NCBI GenBank assembly: GCA_040235375.1
Contig: JBECKQ010000069.1
Coordinates: 1-28,724 of the forward strand
DNA length: 28,724 nt
DNA from: JBECKQ01 sp040235375
Lineage (GTDB): Bacteria > Planctomycetota > Phycisphaerae > UBA1845
Direction: 5' to 3'
The position numbers and the translations under genes were made by a program. The notes under the pieces were generated by a model. It saw nothing but the letters and a program-made list of their open reading frames with translations, ran no database searches and was not told where the DNA came from. Below, in pieces: positions 1-8,771 of the stretch. Position 1 is the stretch's first letter, and each line of letters starts with the position of its first letter.

Positions 1-398
1 GTCAGGGTTCGCTCGGTCTGGGCGGCTGCGCCCGCGCTGCGGCCGTAGCTGCCGCCGATGCCGCCGAGGATGAGTACGGTCGATCCGGGCGCGCCGCCGG
101 CGCCGACTCCGCCGCTCACCGAGCCGGAGTCGTTGGAGTAGGAGGCCTCGGTGGCGATCTTGTCATAGACGTACGTCTCCTGGCCTTCTTCCGATCGCGT
201 CACGATGTTGGGCGAGCCGAGGGCCTCGATCACCTCCGCCTGACCCATGCCTTTGCGGATTTCCGCCTGCACCAGGCCGAGCGTGAACTGTCGCTCTCTT
301 GCGGAGTGGAGCTGCCCGGAATGCCCGGCGGCAGTGCATCCCGCCAGAAGTATGACCAGCGTGCCGGAAACCAACTTTGCCAGAAGGCCGATTCGCAT
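1..398 (-). CDS. BamE/SmpA-like outer-membrane lipoprotein (3' end off window)
   Basis: The frame begins with ATG at 396-398 on the minus strand, preceded by a good AGGGAGG ribosome site about 8 nt upstream, and runs off the left edge, so about 132 residues are visible. Residues 1-21 form a lipoprotein signal with lipobox LLAGC (Cys21 acylated). Residues of about 40-75 hold a segment with the GMGQAEVIEALGSP pattern that resembles the SmpA/BamE (OmlA) fold, a small domain found in outer-membrane lipoproteins. The following segment is Gly/Ser-rich (GGVGAGG, GGIGGSYG). The family helps outer-membrane protein assembly in Proteobacteria; here only envelope location is inferred. Its neighbour is divergent across a long gap. 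Confidence 0.72.
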   Translation of the reverse strand, partial: MRIGLLAKLVSGTLVILLAGCTAAGHSGQLHSARERQFTLGLVQAEIRKGMGQAEVIEALGSPNIVTRSEEGQETYVYDKIATEASYSNDSGSVSGGVGAGGAPGSTVLILGGIGGSYGRSAGAAAQTERTL

Positions 399-866
399 TG
401 CCTCGCCTCCCTCAAGTCGAGGTCTTCCGTTGGACGGAGGGAACGACTCTCCGCGGAAGGACGCCGCCCGAGCGCCCTCGATTGTCGAACTATCCTACCG
501 CGCCGGCCGACGTGCTCCAGCGAGAACGGTCGGCGATCCCGTGCTGCCCTTCCGCGGTCACCTTCCCGCCGCGGCCATCGACATGCAACGGAAAAGAAAC
601 AGCCTCGGGCGTGAGAAACGTCTTCCGGGGGCCGCGCGCGTGCGGCCGTACGCGTATTTCGAATGCTGTCATGCGAGCTGGAGGCTTTCTGCTCCGTTGG
701 CTGGCATGATGGTATGTCCTGTACCGGCGTTGTTATTCTCTCGCGTGCCGTGGCTCTCCACTCAAAATCGCAACGGCTTGTTGACGATTGCGAACTCGCT
801 GCGGCGAGTCTAGCATGCTGTCTCGGTGTGAGAATTCGAGAACCCGGGTCCGATCCGTAATCCACC
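399..866. other. intergenic gap between divergent genes
   Basis: About 470 bases lie between the divergent lipoprotein and DUF962-like genes. Open frames across it on both strands are Arg/Pro/Ser-rich and look like high-GC noise. I see no RNA gene and no convincing -35/-10 pair. The lipoprotein ribosome site lies at its left edge. Confidence 0.5.
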
Positions 867-1205
867 ATGCGTCGCATCGCCCGCAACTGGCTCGAGCGAC
901 ATCAGCACCCCGTTTCGATCGCGCTTCATGCCGTGGGCATCCCCATGCTGATCGCCGGCCTCATACTCGCCGCATGGCAACTGTGGCACGGGCTGTGGCC
1001 GCTCTGGTGGCGGCCGGTGGTGCTGATCGTCGCCAGCTACATCCTCCAGTGGATCGGCCACCGGATTGAAGGAAACGACATGGGCGAGGTCGTGGCAATC
1101 AAGAGAGCGCTCGGCCGGCCGTATGTGGCCGTGTCTCCCCGTTTCGCGGACCCCTCGCCGGCACCGGGGGAAGCCGTGCACGAATCGACTGGACCGCACA
1201 ACTGA
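867..1205 (+). CDS. Mpo1-like / DUF962 (YGL010w) small membrane protein
   Basis: This is a 112-residue protein. It shows the family pattern: an N-terminal HPVSIALHAVGIPM segment (His14, His21), two hydrophobic stretches at about 26-40 and 46-62, and a QWIGHRIEGN motif (Gln61, His65, Glu68) like the QxxGHxxxE signature of DUF962. The yeast member Mpo1 is an Fe(II)-dependent dioxygenase in alpha-oxidation of 2-hydroxy fatty acids; bacterial members are mostly uncharacterised, so a lipid-linked role is inference. The C-terminal 35 residues are polar and not obviously conserved. ATG follows a weak leader without a clear Shine-Dalgarno sequence. The glycosyltransferase gene starts about 60 nt downstream on the same strand, so they may be cotranscribed. 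Confidence 0.75.
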   Translation: MRRIARNWLERHQHPVSIALHAVGIPMLIAGLILAAWQLWHGLWPLWWRPVVLIVASYILQWIGHRIEGNDMGEVVAIKRALGRPYVAVSPRFADPSPAPGEAVHESTGPHN

Positions 1206-1269
1206 CCGCGCCGTTCGCCGGCGCCGGCGGCTGTTTCCGCACCGACCATTTGCGCATATCCTCTTGTCT

Positions 1270-3087
1270 GTGGAGACGATATCGTCACGCTCACGCGCCG
1301 GGCGCTGGTGGCTCGCAGCGGCTTTGCTCTGCTACTGCGGGCAGGCGCTGATCGGCATCGAGTGGGGTCTGCCGACGCGGGCCTGGGACCGGTGGCTTTT
1401 CGGCGGCAGTGAGGCGTGGAGCGGCCAGCGAATCGCGGAACTGGCCGGCGGGCAGGGCCGGGTCGCTGCCGAGGTGGCCGCCGACGTTGATGTGAACCCG
1501 CTCGACGGGGCCCGCGGCACGGTCGTGCTCAACAGGACACCTCCGCAGCAGGCGGAAATCTACCGGCGATACCGCCTGTACACGCAGCAGCCGGACGAAA
1601 TGATCACGATGATGGCGCTGTCGGGCATGAGGCCGGGAGCGCTCCAGCTCGACCCCAAGCTCTACCAATACGGTGGACTGTACATCTATCCGGTCGGCGG
1701 CCTGATCGGTGCCGCCGGCGCGACCGGGCTGATCACCGTCCGCAGCGATCTGACCTACTACCTCGATCATCCTTCCGAGTTCGGCAAGTTCTATGTGACA
1801 GCCCGGCTGTACGCTGCGGCGTGGGGCGTCATCCTGGTGCTCGGCGTGTATGGCATCGGCCGGCGGATGGGCGGGCCCATGGCGGGCGGCTTGGCGGCGA
1901 TTGTGACGGCACTCCTGCCGGTGGTGGCGTGCATGTCGCACGAGGCGAAGCCGCACCTGCCGGGTGCGGCGCTGATGATCGCCGCGGTGTGGTTCGCCTT
2001 GGCCGTGATGGATCGGCCGACGCGGTGGCGTTGGATGGGGTTGTTCGTGTGCTGCGGCGCGGCGTTCGGGATGGTGCTGAGCTCGCTGCCGATTTTCGTG
2101 CTGATCCCGCTGGCGGCCGCCCTGCACGCAGCCGGGTTGAGCAACCGGGCGGAGCCGCGCGAGGCCGGCCGGCGCTTTGACGTAATCGGATTCATCCGGC
2201 TGACAATCATCGGCTGCGCGGTGGCGATGGGCGTTTACCTGGTCACGAATCCGTACGTGGCCATCAACGCGATCGCGAATCCGGCGGTGCTGCGAAGCAA
2301 CTTCGGCAACTCGCTGGCGATGTACGCGGTGTCGAGGATCGGCGAAGGATTCTTGCGCGTCGTTCAACTGACGGCGGAAGGCGCGACGTGGCCGGTGTTG
2401 ATCGGCGGCGTGGTTGGTTGCGTGTACATGGTCCGGCGCGTCGGCCCGGCGGCATGGCTGGTTGTAGCGCCGGGCATCGTGTTCGCGGCGCAATTTATTC
2501 TGATCGGGGCGGGCAAGCCCGACGAGTACGGGCGGTTCGGCATCTTCTACGAATGCTTGCTGGCGATCGGCCTGGCATACGCGCTGAGCGCGATCGCGAC
2601 GCGCGTGCCGAAGTGGCTGGCGGGCGTTGCGACGGCCGTGGTTCTGGCGTGGTGCCTGTGGGCGACGTCGGGGTATCTCTGGAGCTTTGGCGTGGATGCG
2701 GCGGGATCAGGCAGTCGCGCGGTTGCGGCGCAGGCGATTCGCAGTGAGCATCTCAGCGGCCTGAACGCCATCGCCGTAGCGGCCGAGCCGGCGCCCTACT
2801 CGTGCCCGCCGTTGGACTTCGCCGATGTGCGCGTCGTGTTATGCCGGAAGGGATCAAACGAGACCGTGCTCGAGCGGATCCAGGATTGGAGAACGGCGCT
2901 CGAGGCCGGCGCCGCGAGCGAAGTACCGAAGCAACTCGTCGCCGCGGTTGACGACCCCGGCGATCTGAACGCCGCCAGGCTGCACGCCCGCGTTACTGCA
3001 TACGAGGTGTGCCCGTGGTTCCTGCCACCGTCGCGAATCAGTTGGGCCAACAAGCCGATCGTGATAATCGACGCATCGAACGATTGA
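1270..3087 (+). CDS. GT-C type glycosyltransferase, family 39 (PMT/ArnT)-like membrane protein
   Basis: A polytopic membrane protein of about 605 residues. The open frame extends upstream to 1066, but that part overlaps the preceding gene and is Arg-rich, so I place the start at GTG 1270 (TTG 1264 is possible). Neither has a clear ribosome site. A first hydrophobic helix (WWLAAALLCYCG) is followed by a large outward loop. That loop ends in QQPDEMITMMAL and YQYGGLYIYPVGG, the Asp-Glu plus aromatic/Pro pattern typical of lipid-phosphate-sugar glycosyltransferases of the GT-C fold. About ten more helices follow, then a roughly 150-residue C-terminal soluble part. The likely role is transfer of a sugar from a polyprenyl-phosphate donor at the outer face of the membrane; the acceptor is unknown. 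It converges with the O-antigen ligase gene (43 nt gap), which fits an envelope polysaccharide context. Confidence 0.7.
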   Translation: METISSRSRAGRWWLAAALLCYCGQALIGIEWGLPTRAWDRWLFGGSEAWSGQRIAELAGGQGRVAAEVAADVDVNPLDGARGTVVLNRTPPQQAEIYRRYRLYTQQPDEMITMMALSGMRPGALQLDPKLYQYGGLYIYPVGGLIGAAGATGLITVRSDLTYYLDHPSEFGKFYVTARLYAAAWGVILVLGVYGIGRRMGGPMAGGLAAIVTALLPVVACMSHEAKPHLPGAALMIAAVWFALAVMDRPTRWRWMGLFVCCGAAFGMVLSSLPIFVLIPLAAALHAAGLSNRAEPREAGRRFDVIGFIRLTIIGCAVAMGVYLVTNPYVAINAIANPAVLRSNFGNSLAMYAVSRIGEGFLRVVQLTAEGATWPVLIGGVVGCVYMVRRVGPAAWLVVAPGIVFAAQFILIGAGKPDEYGRFGIFYECLLAIGLAYALSAIATRVPKWLAGVATAVVLAWCLWATSGYLWSFGVDAAGSGSRAVAAQAIRSEHLSGLNAIAVAAEPAPYSCPPLDFADVRVVLCRKGSNETVLERIQDWRTALEAGAASEVPKQLVAAVDDPGDLNAARLHARVTAYEVCPWFLPPSRISWANKPIVIIDASND

Positions 3088-3130
3088 GCAAATCCAACAA
3101 AAGCAAGGTGGAATCGTACTCGCGATCCGC

Positions 3131-6115
3131 TTATGGCTGCGTCGTTGGCTGGGCGACAGGTTCGACGGCCGGCGGCGGCTCTCCGACAATCTGGCGGTAG
3201 AGCTGCGCGATGGCCACGCTGTCCGGCATGGCGGTGACCGCGCGGCGAAGAAGCTCGGCAACGTCTTCCGGCTCGCCGCCGTGATCGACAACCTTGTCGA
3301 TCAGTTCAATGGCCTGGGATTCGTTCCGCTCGTAAATGGCGATGTCGGCGGCGAGGAACCACGGACCGGGCTCGTCCGGAGCGAGTTCGAGGGCGCGGCG
3401 GCTCCACTGCTTCATATGGTCCGGAATGAGCCGGAAGATCCGGTTGAAGTTGTCGTACGCCATGCTGACGTAACGGTCGGCAACCAGCCGGTTGAACGTG
3501 TCGGCGTCCAACCGCCTGTTGTGCTCGCGAAGGATCTTCCGGGCGAAGTCCTCGTGTCCGGCGGCCAGGTGATAGACGACCAGGCGGCCGGCGAGCCCCT
3601 CGCGAAGCGCACGACCTTCCTGTGACGCGGGCAGAAGCTTGAGCGCCTCCTCGGCCGTGTCGATCGCAGGTTGCGGGTGCCCCGGATCGGCGAAATACAG
3701 GCCGTCGGCCAGCTCCGCATAGCAGGTCGGGCGGGCGAGCGGGGCCTCCGCCCCAAGCCGTCCATACAACGTGACCGCGGATTGCAGGTACGTAACCGCC
3801 TTGCCGTAGTCATTCGCCATGAACGCGGTGAGCGCCCCGAGGCGCAGCTTCTCCGGCGCCCATCGATCGGTCCACTCATCGGGATCCTCCACGTCCACCT
3901 GCTCGGCGGCCGCCTCGTAGATCGGGCCGGCAATCGCCTGGAACTGCTCGTCCTCGCCGAACTGCGGGAGCAGAACCGAGTAGCTGCTGGGAACCGGCTT
4001 TTCGCGAAGCGGCCTCGCTAGCAGATTGAGGATGGTTGCCGGAGGCAACGCGGCGCTCGCGGCGTTGACGTAATTCGCTGCCAGAACGGGGTCGTAGGGA
4101 TGGCGACCGATCTGTCGGGCGAGGGCCGCCGCGGCTTCCTCGCGGTCCTGGGCGGCAGCTTCGAGATCGCCGTCGATGGCCGCGTACTGGGCGAGTGTCT
4201 GCCGGAACGCGAACTCGAGCCAGCCCGTGTTGAACCCGCCGGGAGCGACGGTGTTCAAGCGGTCGATGAGCATGGCGGCGGCGGCGAGATGCGCCTCGCT
4301 CGAGGCGCGATCGGCGGCGGCGAGTCGGGCACGCATCGGTTCGCCGGCTTCCTGCGCGCGCTGGCTGCGCTGGACGTACCGGGCCTGGAGATACGCGGCA
4401 GCGTTGAGCCGCGTCTGGATCAGATTGTCGAGCGCCACGAATTTGCGCTGCACGCTGAGGCGGTCGTCGTAGGCACGCGTGGCGAGGCTGACTGCATGGT
4501 CCCATTCGTTGGCCTTGGCCTGCGACTGCGCCTCCGCGGACGACCGTGCAGCCATGAAGTCGCGCTGGGCGAAGTCGGCAATCACGAAACAGAGGACGAC
4601 CGCCCCCACGACGACGACCGCGGATAGCAGGCGGCTTCGACCGAGGGCGGCCTGAAGCCGGGGCGATTCCGGTCGGGCCATCGCCCAGATGAGTCCGATC
4701 ACGCTGTAGAAGATCAGCGGCAGGCCCTCGATGCGCAGACCGACGCCGAAAAACTCCGCCACCAGAAGCCCGGCAAGCGCGGCGGCCAGGGCCGCGAGCG
4801 TCCAGCGCGCCCACCGCGAAGCAGTCTGGGGAACGGCGCGCTGCGCGGCATGAAGTGTCACAAGCATGGCACTAAGGAAAAGGACCACGCCGACGCTGCC
4901 CAGGTCGGCGCAAATCTCCAGCCATTCGTTGTGAGCGTGCGAGATGCGCGCCTCGAGCGCCTGCGGATCGGCCTCGACGTCGTCGCGAGCGAAGGTGTCG
5001 GCGAGCAGCGTGTAGCCGCCCTGGCCATAGCCGGTGGTCGGTCGCTGGCTGAACAGGTTGATGGCGTAGTCCCAAGCGTAGAAGCGAACACGCATCGACG
5101 CGCTGCGACCGGTGACCGAAGGCGCGTACCGCTGGCTGAAAAAGAATGCGCCGGCGACCACGAGCCCCACGACGGCCGCGGACACCGCGATCGTCTTGAT
5201 CCTCCTTCGGCCGACGAAGAACGCCAAGGCAGCCAGGGAGACGCCGACGCCAATGGCCGGCCCGCGAGATTTCGTCAGGTAGAACGCGTACCCCAGGACG
5301 GCCAACCCCATCAGGGCGAGAATCACCGCCGCAATGCCGCGCACCGGCCGTTTGCCCGCCACGACAACTCCACTGCCGATGAAAAGCGATACCAGCAGAA
5401 TCACACCAGGCAGCAGACATGCGGCAAGAAACAGCGGATTGCCGATCGGGTACGACGCGCGCAACCCCGGAATACGCTCGTCGTGATAGAGAACGGCCAA
5501 CGCCGCGGTCGCCACGAGAACGATGAGCAGGGCGTGAGCGGCGATGACGGCCGCCCTGCGGTTCATCCCATAGGCCAGGGCGAAGGCCCACGTGACCTGC
5601 ATCGCCAGCAGCACGGACCCGCCCAGCGCAAACTTCGGCGCCGGCGACCACAGCGCGGAGGCAAACGACCACGCGAGTAGTGCCAGAAGCAACCCCTGCG
5701 CCGCGTACGTCGGGTTGATATGCGCTTTGCCCGCCCGCCGGCCCGATCGTTGCTGAGCATCGAGCTCGTCGAGATCGATGACCGTGTCCGTCTCTGCGGC
5801 GCGATCGGCACCACGGGCGCCCGCCACCAGGCCGACGACCGCGATGATCACGCCCAGGGCCGCGGCCGTACCGGCGACAAGCGCCTTGATCGCCACGCCG
5901 TTCGGCGTCGGCTGGGAGTAATTGAGGTCGAGCACCTCGACGATCGCCAGCAGCGGCGAGTCCGGATTCCAATCCACGGCGCCGTACGGCAGAACGCGGT
6001 TCTTGCCCGCGCTGGTCAGCAGGCAGTTGCCGGCCACGGCGAGAATGAACAGCAGGATCATTACGACGTGAACGGGCTTGAGCTCGTCGGGATTGGTGAT
6101 GCGGATCATCCCCAT
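3131..6115 (-). CDS. O-antigen ligase/Wzy-family membrane protein with C-terminal TPR region
   Basis: A 994-residue protein. Residues of about 15-525 hold roughly a dozen membrane helices. Residues of about 335-400 carry the O-antigen ligase (Wzy_C) signature: RVRFYAWDYAINLF, then RPTTGYGQGGY, then a periplasmic loop ending in the diagnostic HAHNEWLE motif before the next helix. A cytoplasmic-looking insert with many Asp and Arg lies near 101-130. After the last helix (about 500-525) the rest is helical and TPR-like, with Ala-rich A-helix/B-helix pairs up to a short Pro-rich tail. The family joins or polymerises lipid-linked polysaccharide at the outer face of the inner membrane. The TPR extension probably recruits partners or glycan. 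ATG at 6113-6115 lies 4 nt after the adenosyltransferase stop, so the two are probably one transcript. Confidence 0.83.
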   Translation of the reverse strand: MGMIRITNPDELKPVHVVMILLFILAVAGNCLLTSAGKNRVLPYGAVDWNPDSPLLAIVEVLDLNYSQPTPNGVAIKALVAGTAAALGVIIAVVGLVAGARGADRAAETDTVIDLDELDAQQRSGRRAGKAHINPTYAAQGLLLALLAWSFASALWSPAPKFALGGSVLLAMQVTWAFALAYGMNRRAAVIAAHALLIVLVATAALAVLYHDERIPGLRASYPIGNPLFLAACLLPGVILLVSLFIGSGVVVAGKRPVRGIAAVILALMGLAVLGYAFYLTKSRGPAIGVGVSLAALAFFVGRRRIKTIAVSAAVVGLVVAGAFFFSQRYAPSVTGRSASMRVRFYAWDYAINLFSQRPTTGYGQGGYTLLADTFARDDVEADPQALEARISHAHNEWLEICADLGSVGVVLFLSAMLVTLHAAQRAVPQTASRWARWTLAALAAALAGLLVAEFFGVGLRIEGLPLIFYSVIGLIWAMARPESPRLQAALGRSRLLSAVVVVGAVVLCFVIADFAQRDFMAARSSAEAQSQAKANEWDHAVSLATRAYDDRLSVQRKFVALDNLIQTRLNAAAYLQARYVQRSQRAQEAGEPMRARLAAADRASSEAHLAAAAMLIDRLNTVAPGGFNTGWLEFAFRQTLAQYAAIDGDLEAAAQDREEAAAALARQIGRHPYDPVLAANYVNAASAALPPATILNLLARPLREKPVPSSYSVLLPQFGEDEQFQAIAGPIYEAAAEQVDVEDPDEWTDRWAPEKLRLGALTAFMANDYGKAVTYLQSAVTLYGRLGAEAPLARPTCYAELADGLYFADPGHPQPAIDTAEEALKLLPASQEGRALREGLAGRLVVYHLAAGHEDFARKILREHNRRLDADTFNRLVADRYVSMAYDNFNRIFRLIPDHMKQWSRRALELAPDEPGPWFLAADIAIYERNESQAIELIDKVVDHGGEPEDVAELLRRAVTAMPDSVAIAQLYRQIVGEPPPAVEPVAQPTTQP

Positions 6116-6119
6116 GATG

Positions 6120-6659
6120 TTACGGCGCGATCCACAGAGTGTTCGGAGTGTTGCCTCGTTGATTCGATCCCAGCGCGTAGGCGAACAGCAGGTCGCCGAG
6201 CCGATTCAGGTACGCGATGACGAGCGGATCGACGTTTTCGACCGCGCCAAGGCCTACAACCGCACGCTCGGCGCGGCGGCAGACGGTACGGGCGTGATGA
6301 AATCGCGCCGCAAGCTCGCAGCCGCCGGGAAGCACGAAGTGCGTCAGCGGATCGAGCTCGGCTGTTACACGGTCGAGACGTTCTTCGAGCGCGGCGACGT
6401 GCCTGGGGAGCACCGCGTGCCCGGGCGGCTTATCGCCGCCAGTGGCGAGCTGCGCGCCGAGGATGAAGAGGTCGCTTTGTATCGCACGAAGGTCGTCGGA
6501 CCAGTCGGCGTGCGGGCAGGCGGCCAGGGCGACCCCGACGCACGCGTTGAGCTCGTCGACGTTGCCGTAGCAGGCCACGCGCGGGTCGGCCTTGGAGAGC
6601 CGCCGCCCTCCGATAAGGCCCGTCTCGCCGCTGTCGCCTGTCTTCGTGTAGAACTTCAT
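6120..6659 (-). CDS. mmaB: cob(I)alamin adenosyltransferase, PduO/MmaB type
   Basis: A 179-residue enzyme that transfers the adenosyl group of ATP to cob(I)alamin to make adenosylcobalamin. It shows the PduO-type signatures: N-terminal TKTGDSGETGL (ATP binding), YGNVDELNA, the RRAER motif, and YLNRLGDLLFAYA near the C-terminus. ATG 6657-6659 is chosen because GAGG lies 7 nt upstream and the family starts MKxYTKTGD; an in-frame TTG at 6674 would overlap that ribosome site. The length is normal for the family. No B12-dependent mutase or cobalamin gene is nearby, so its pairing with the O-antigen ligase gene (4 nt spacing) looks like convenience of transcription rather than a pathway link. Confidence 0.93.
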   Translation of the reverse strand: MKFYTKTGDSGETGLIGGRRLSKADPRVACYGNVDELNACVGVALAACPHADWSDDLRAIQSDLFILGAQLATGGDKPPGHAVLPRHVAALEERLDRVTAELDPLTHFVLPGGCELAARFHHARTVCRRAERAVVGLGAVENVDPLVIAYLNRLGDLLFAYALGSNQRGNTPNTLWIAP

Positions 6660-6688
6660 GAGTCGCCTCTTCAAACCGGCAAGGGCAC

Positions 6689-6717
6689 ATTATAAGTGCG
6701 GCCGGGCAGCGTGAAAG
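6689..6717 (-). promoter_or_regulatory. predicted sigma-70-like promoter for mmaB
   Basis: On the minus strand a perfect TATAAT lies at 6694-6689, with CTTTCA (3 of 6 matches to TTGACA) 17 nt upstream at 6717-6712. Transcription from it would give a leader of only about 20-25 nt that still contains the GAGG ribosome site. The -10 box is strong and the -35 box weak. Confidence 0.45.
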
Positions 6718-6738
6718 ACACTGTGGCACACGCTTCTT

Positions 6739-6765
6739 GTGGCACGGGCAGGATGCCCGTGCCAC
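6739..6765. repeat. HGQDARAT-type palindromic repeat
   Basis: A perfect inverted repeat with 12-bp arms GTGGCACGGGCA (6739-6750) and its complement (6754-6765) around a GGA spacer. Short GTGGCACACG-like pieces flank it near 6723 and 6789. The plus-strand translation across it reads WHGQDARATW, a string I recall from many spurious proteins of PVC-group genomes. Related arms recur at 21730-21815. It lies between asnB and mmaB and could form a hairpin in transcripts. Confidence 0.75.
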
Positions 6766-6773
6766 TTGGAGGC

Positions 6774-6788
6774 CTGCTCAAAGAGCAG
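6774..6788. repeat. short inverted repeat beside the palindrome
   Basis: CTGCTC (6774-6779) and GAGCAG (6783-6788) flank an AAA loop. It lies just downstream of asnB on the minus strand and may be part of the repeat unit or a weak transcript-end hairpin; no T-run follows. Confidence 0.35.
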
Positions 6789-6842
6789 TGGCACACGGAA
6801 TACGGGGCTCCACCCACTCAAGACTGAACACTGAAAACTGTA

Positions 6843-8753
6843 TCAGCCGCCGCGCATGCGCCACCAGCAGAGCGAAAGCAATGCGAACAGCAGATCGCCG
6901 TGGTCGGCGCGGCGACTGCAATGATCGTCGTAGATTCGAGAAACGCCGGCGTGGTCGAGGATACCGAGACTCTCGATCCGGTCGCGCGTGACGACGCCGG
7001 CGAACACGTCGCGCAGCGGACCACGGAGGAATTCGCCGATCGGAAGCTCGAAGCCCATCTTCGGGCGCTCAATGATCTCGTCCGGCAGTCGACCGCGGTA
7101 CGCATCCACCAGAATGCGTTTGCGCAGCCCACGGTGGATCTTGTAGCGAACCGGCAGCGCGAGCGCGAGCTCCACCACGTCGGGATCGAGGAAGGGTACG
7201 CGCACCTCGAGCGATTCGTGCATGCTGGCGAAGTCTACCTTGTGGAGCATGTCGCCCGGCAGGCCGTAGCGCAGGTCGAAGGCAAGCACGCGATTAAGAT
7301 CATCGTCCGGGTTAAGACCCGCGGTCAGCTCGTTGAAGACGGCGCGGATGCGCTGCATCGCGGGCTCCACGAACGTATCGGCCTTGAGAATCGTCTCCGC
7401 CTCGGGTGCGAGGATGCGCGACCACGCGAGATGCCGGCCCGCCACGTCGGCGCCCGCCGCGCGCAACAGCTTGCGAAGTTGACGCATGCGATTCTTCGCC
7501 GTCGATGTTTTCGCGACAGGCGCAGAGCCGGCGATCGGCTCGATGAACAGGGCGCGAAGCCACGACGGCAAGCGGGTGTATGCGGCGAGCGAGTCATGCC
7601 CGAGATATCGCCAGTATCCGCCGAACAGCTCGTCGCCGCCGTCGCCGCTCAAACATACGGTGACACGGCCGCGAGCAAGTCGCGACACGACCGCCGTCGG
7701 TAGAAGCGAGCTGTCGAAAAAGGGCTCGCCCAGACGATCGAGCAACGGTTCGAGTGCCTCGAGCACGTCCGCGTAGCGCAGGCGAAGCTCGTGATGCGTC
7801 GCGCCGATCCGCGACGCGGCGAGCCGGGCGAAGTCCGTCTCATCGAACCGCTCGTGATCGAGAAACCCGATGGAAAACGTGTCGATCGACTCCGGCGAGG
7901 CCTCGGCCAGATGCGTGGCGACGATCGTCGAATCGAGCCCGCCGGACAGAAACGCGCCGAGCGGCACATCGGCCGGCCTGCGCCGCGCGACGGCCTGGAA
8001 AAGTGCCGCTCGTACCCGCCGGCACGCCTCCGTGTAGTCGAGCGCATCGCGACCGCGAACGGCCTTGACGGCATCGTAGTACCGAGCAGGCGCCTTGAAC
8101 CCTTCGTGGTCGAACCGCGCGTATTGCCCGGGCCCCAGGCGGGAGGCGTGCGAATAGATCGTGTCCGGCGCGGCGAAGTATCCGAAGAGCAGGTAGTGAA
8201 GCAACGATGGCGTGTCTACGTCGCGGAGCCACGGGCCGAGGTCGCGCAGCGCGCTCATCTCACTGGCAACATACAGCCGATGGTCATGGCTCGCGTACAA
8301 AAGAGGCTTGATGCCGAAGCGATCGCGCGCCAGGAATCCGCGCTGCTCTGCCAGATCGACGAACGCAAGGGCGAACATCCCGTTGAATCGCGGCAGCGCC
8401 TCGACGCCCCACTGTGCGCACGCGGCGGCAACGACTTCCGTATCCGTTTCGGTGCGGAACGTGTGGCCGGCCGCGGCGAGCCGAGCGCGCAGCTCGCGAA
8501 AGTTGTAGACCTCGCCGTTATAGGCAAGGAGGTACCGACCGCCCGCGTAAAGGAAAGGCTGCCGCCCGGCGAGCGTGGGGTCCATGATCGCCAGGCGCAC
8601 GGCCGCGAAACCGAGCGAAAAGCCCCTGCCGTGGCAGACGAGCACGCCGGCGTCGTCCGGGCCGCGGCGCCGCATGTTGTCGCAGGCACATCGAAGGACT
8701 TCGGGCGGGATCGACGCACTCTGAAAGCCGATGACTGCCGCGATACCGCACAT
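6843..8753 (-). CDS. asnB: asparagine synthase (glutamine-hydrolysing), AsnB family
   Basis: A 636-residue class-II glutamine amidotransferase/synthetase. The mature N-terminus starts with the catalytic Cys2 (MCGIAAVIG). The glutaminase domain (about 2-220) has RLAIMDP, YNGEVYNFRELR and RFNGMFALAF. The synthetase domain (about 240-600) has the ATP-pyrophosphatase loop LSGGLDST near residue 265 and LSGDGGDELFGGYWRY. The reaction is glutamine plus aspartate plus ATP to asparagine; many paralogues in polysaccharide loci instead amidate sugar acids, and this context (O-antigen ligase, TPR lipoprotein) makes that possible. It lies 18 nt after the TPR lipoprotein gene on the same strand, consistent with one operon. 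The start codon is fixed by the required Cys2. Confidence 0.93.
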   Translation of the reverse strand: MCGIAAVIGFQSASIPPEVLRCACDNMRRRGPDDAGVLVCHGRGFSLGFAAVRLAIMDPTLAGRQPFLYAGGRYLLAYNGEVYNFRELRARLAAAGHTFRTETDTEVVAAACAQWGVEALPRFNGMFALAFVDLAEQRGFLARDRFGIKPLLYASHDHRLYVASEMSALRDLGPWLRDVDTPSLLHYLLFGYFAAPDTIYSHASRLGPGQYARFDHEGFKAPARYYDAVKAVRGRDALDYTEACRRVRAALFQAVARRRPADVPLGAFLSGGLDSTIVATHLAEASPESIDTFSIGFLDHERFDETDFARLAASRIGATHHELRLRYADVLEALEPLLDRLGEPFFDSSLLPTAVVSRLARGRVTVCLSGDGGDELFGGYWRYLGHDSLAAYTRLPSWLRALFIEPIAGSAPVAKTSTAKNRMRQLRKLLRAAGADVAGRHLAWSRILAPEAETILKADTFVEPAMQRIRAVFNELTAGLNPDDDLNRVLAFDLRYGLPGDMLHKVDFASMHESLEVRVPFLDPDVVELALALPVRYKIHRGLRKRILVDAYRGRLPDEIIERPKMGFELPIGEFLRGPLRDVFAGVVTRDRIESLGILDHAGVSRIYDDHCSRRADHGDLLFALLSLCWWRMRGG

Positions 8754-8771
8754 GCACGATCGACTCTGATG

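Noticed and set aside
1066..1269. Upstream part of the glycosyltransferase open frame
   Set aside because: It overlaps the DUF962-like gene out of frame and reads as Arg-rich noise, so the start was moved to 1270.
1291..2493. 400-codon minus-strand open frame opposite the glycosyltransferase
   Set aside because: His/Arg/Gln-rich shadow; the plus strand encodes coherent membrane helices.
6660..6842. Possible cobalamin riboswitch upstream of mmaB
   Set aside because: The leader from the predicted promoter is about 20 nt and no B12-box-like sequence is visible; the gap is taken up by the palindromic repeat.
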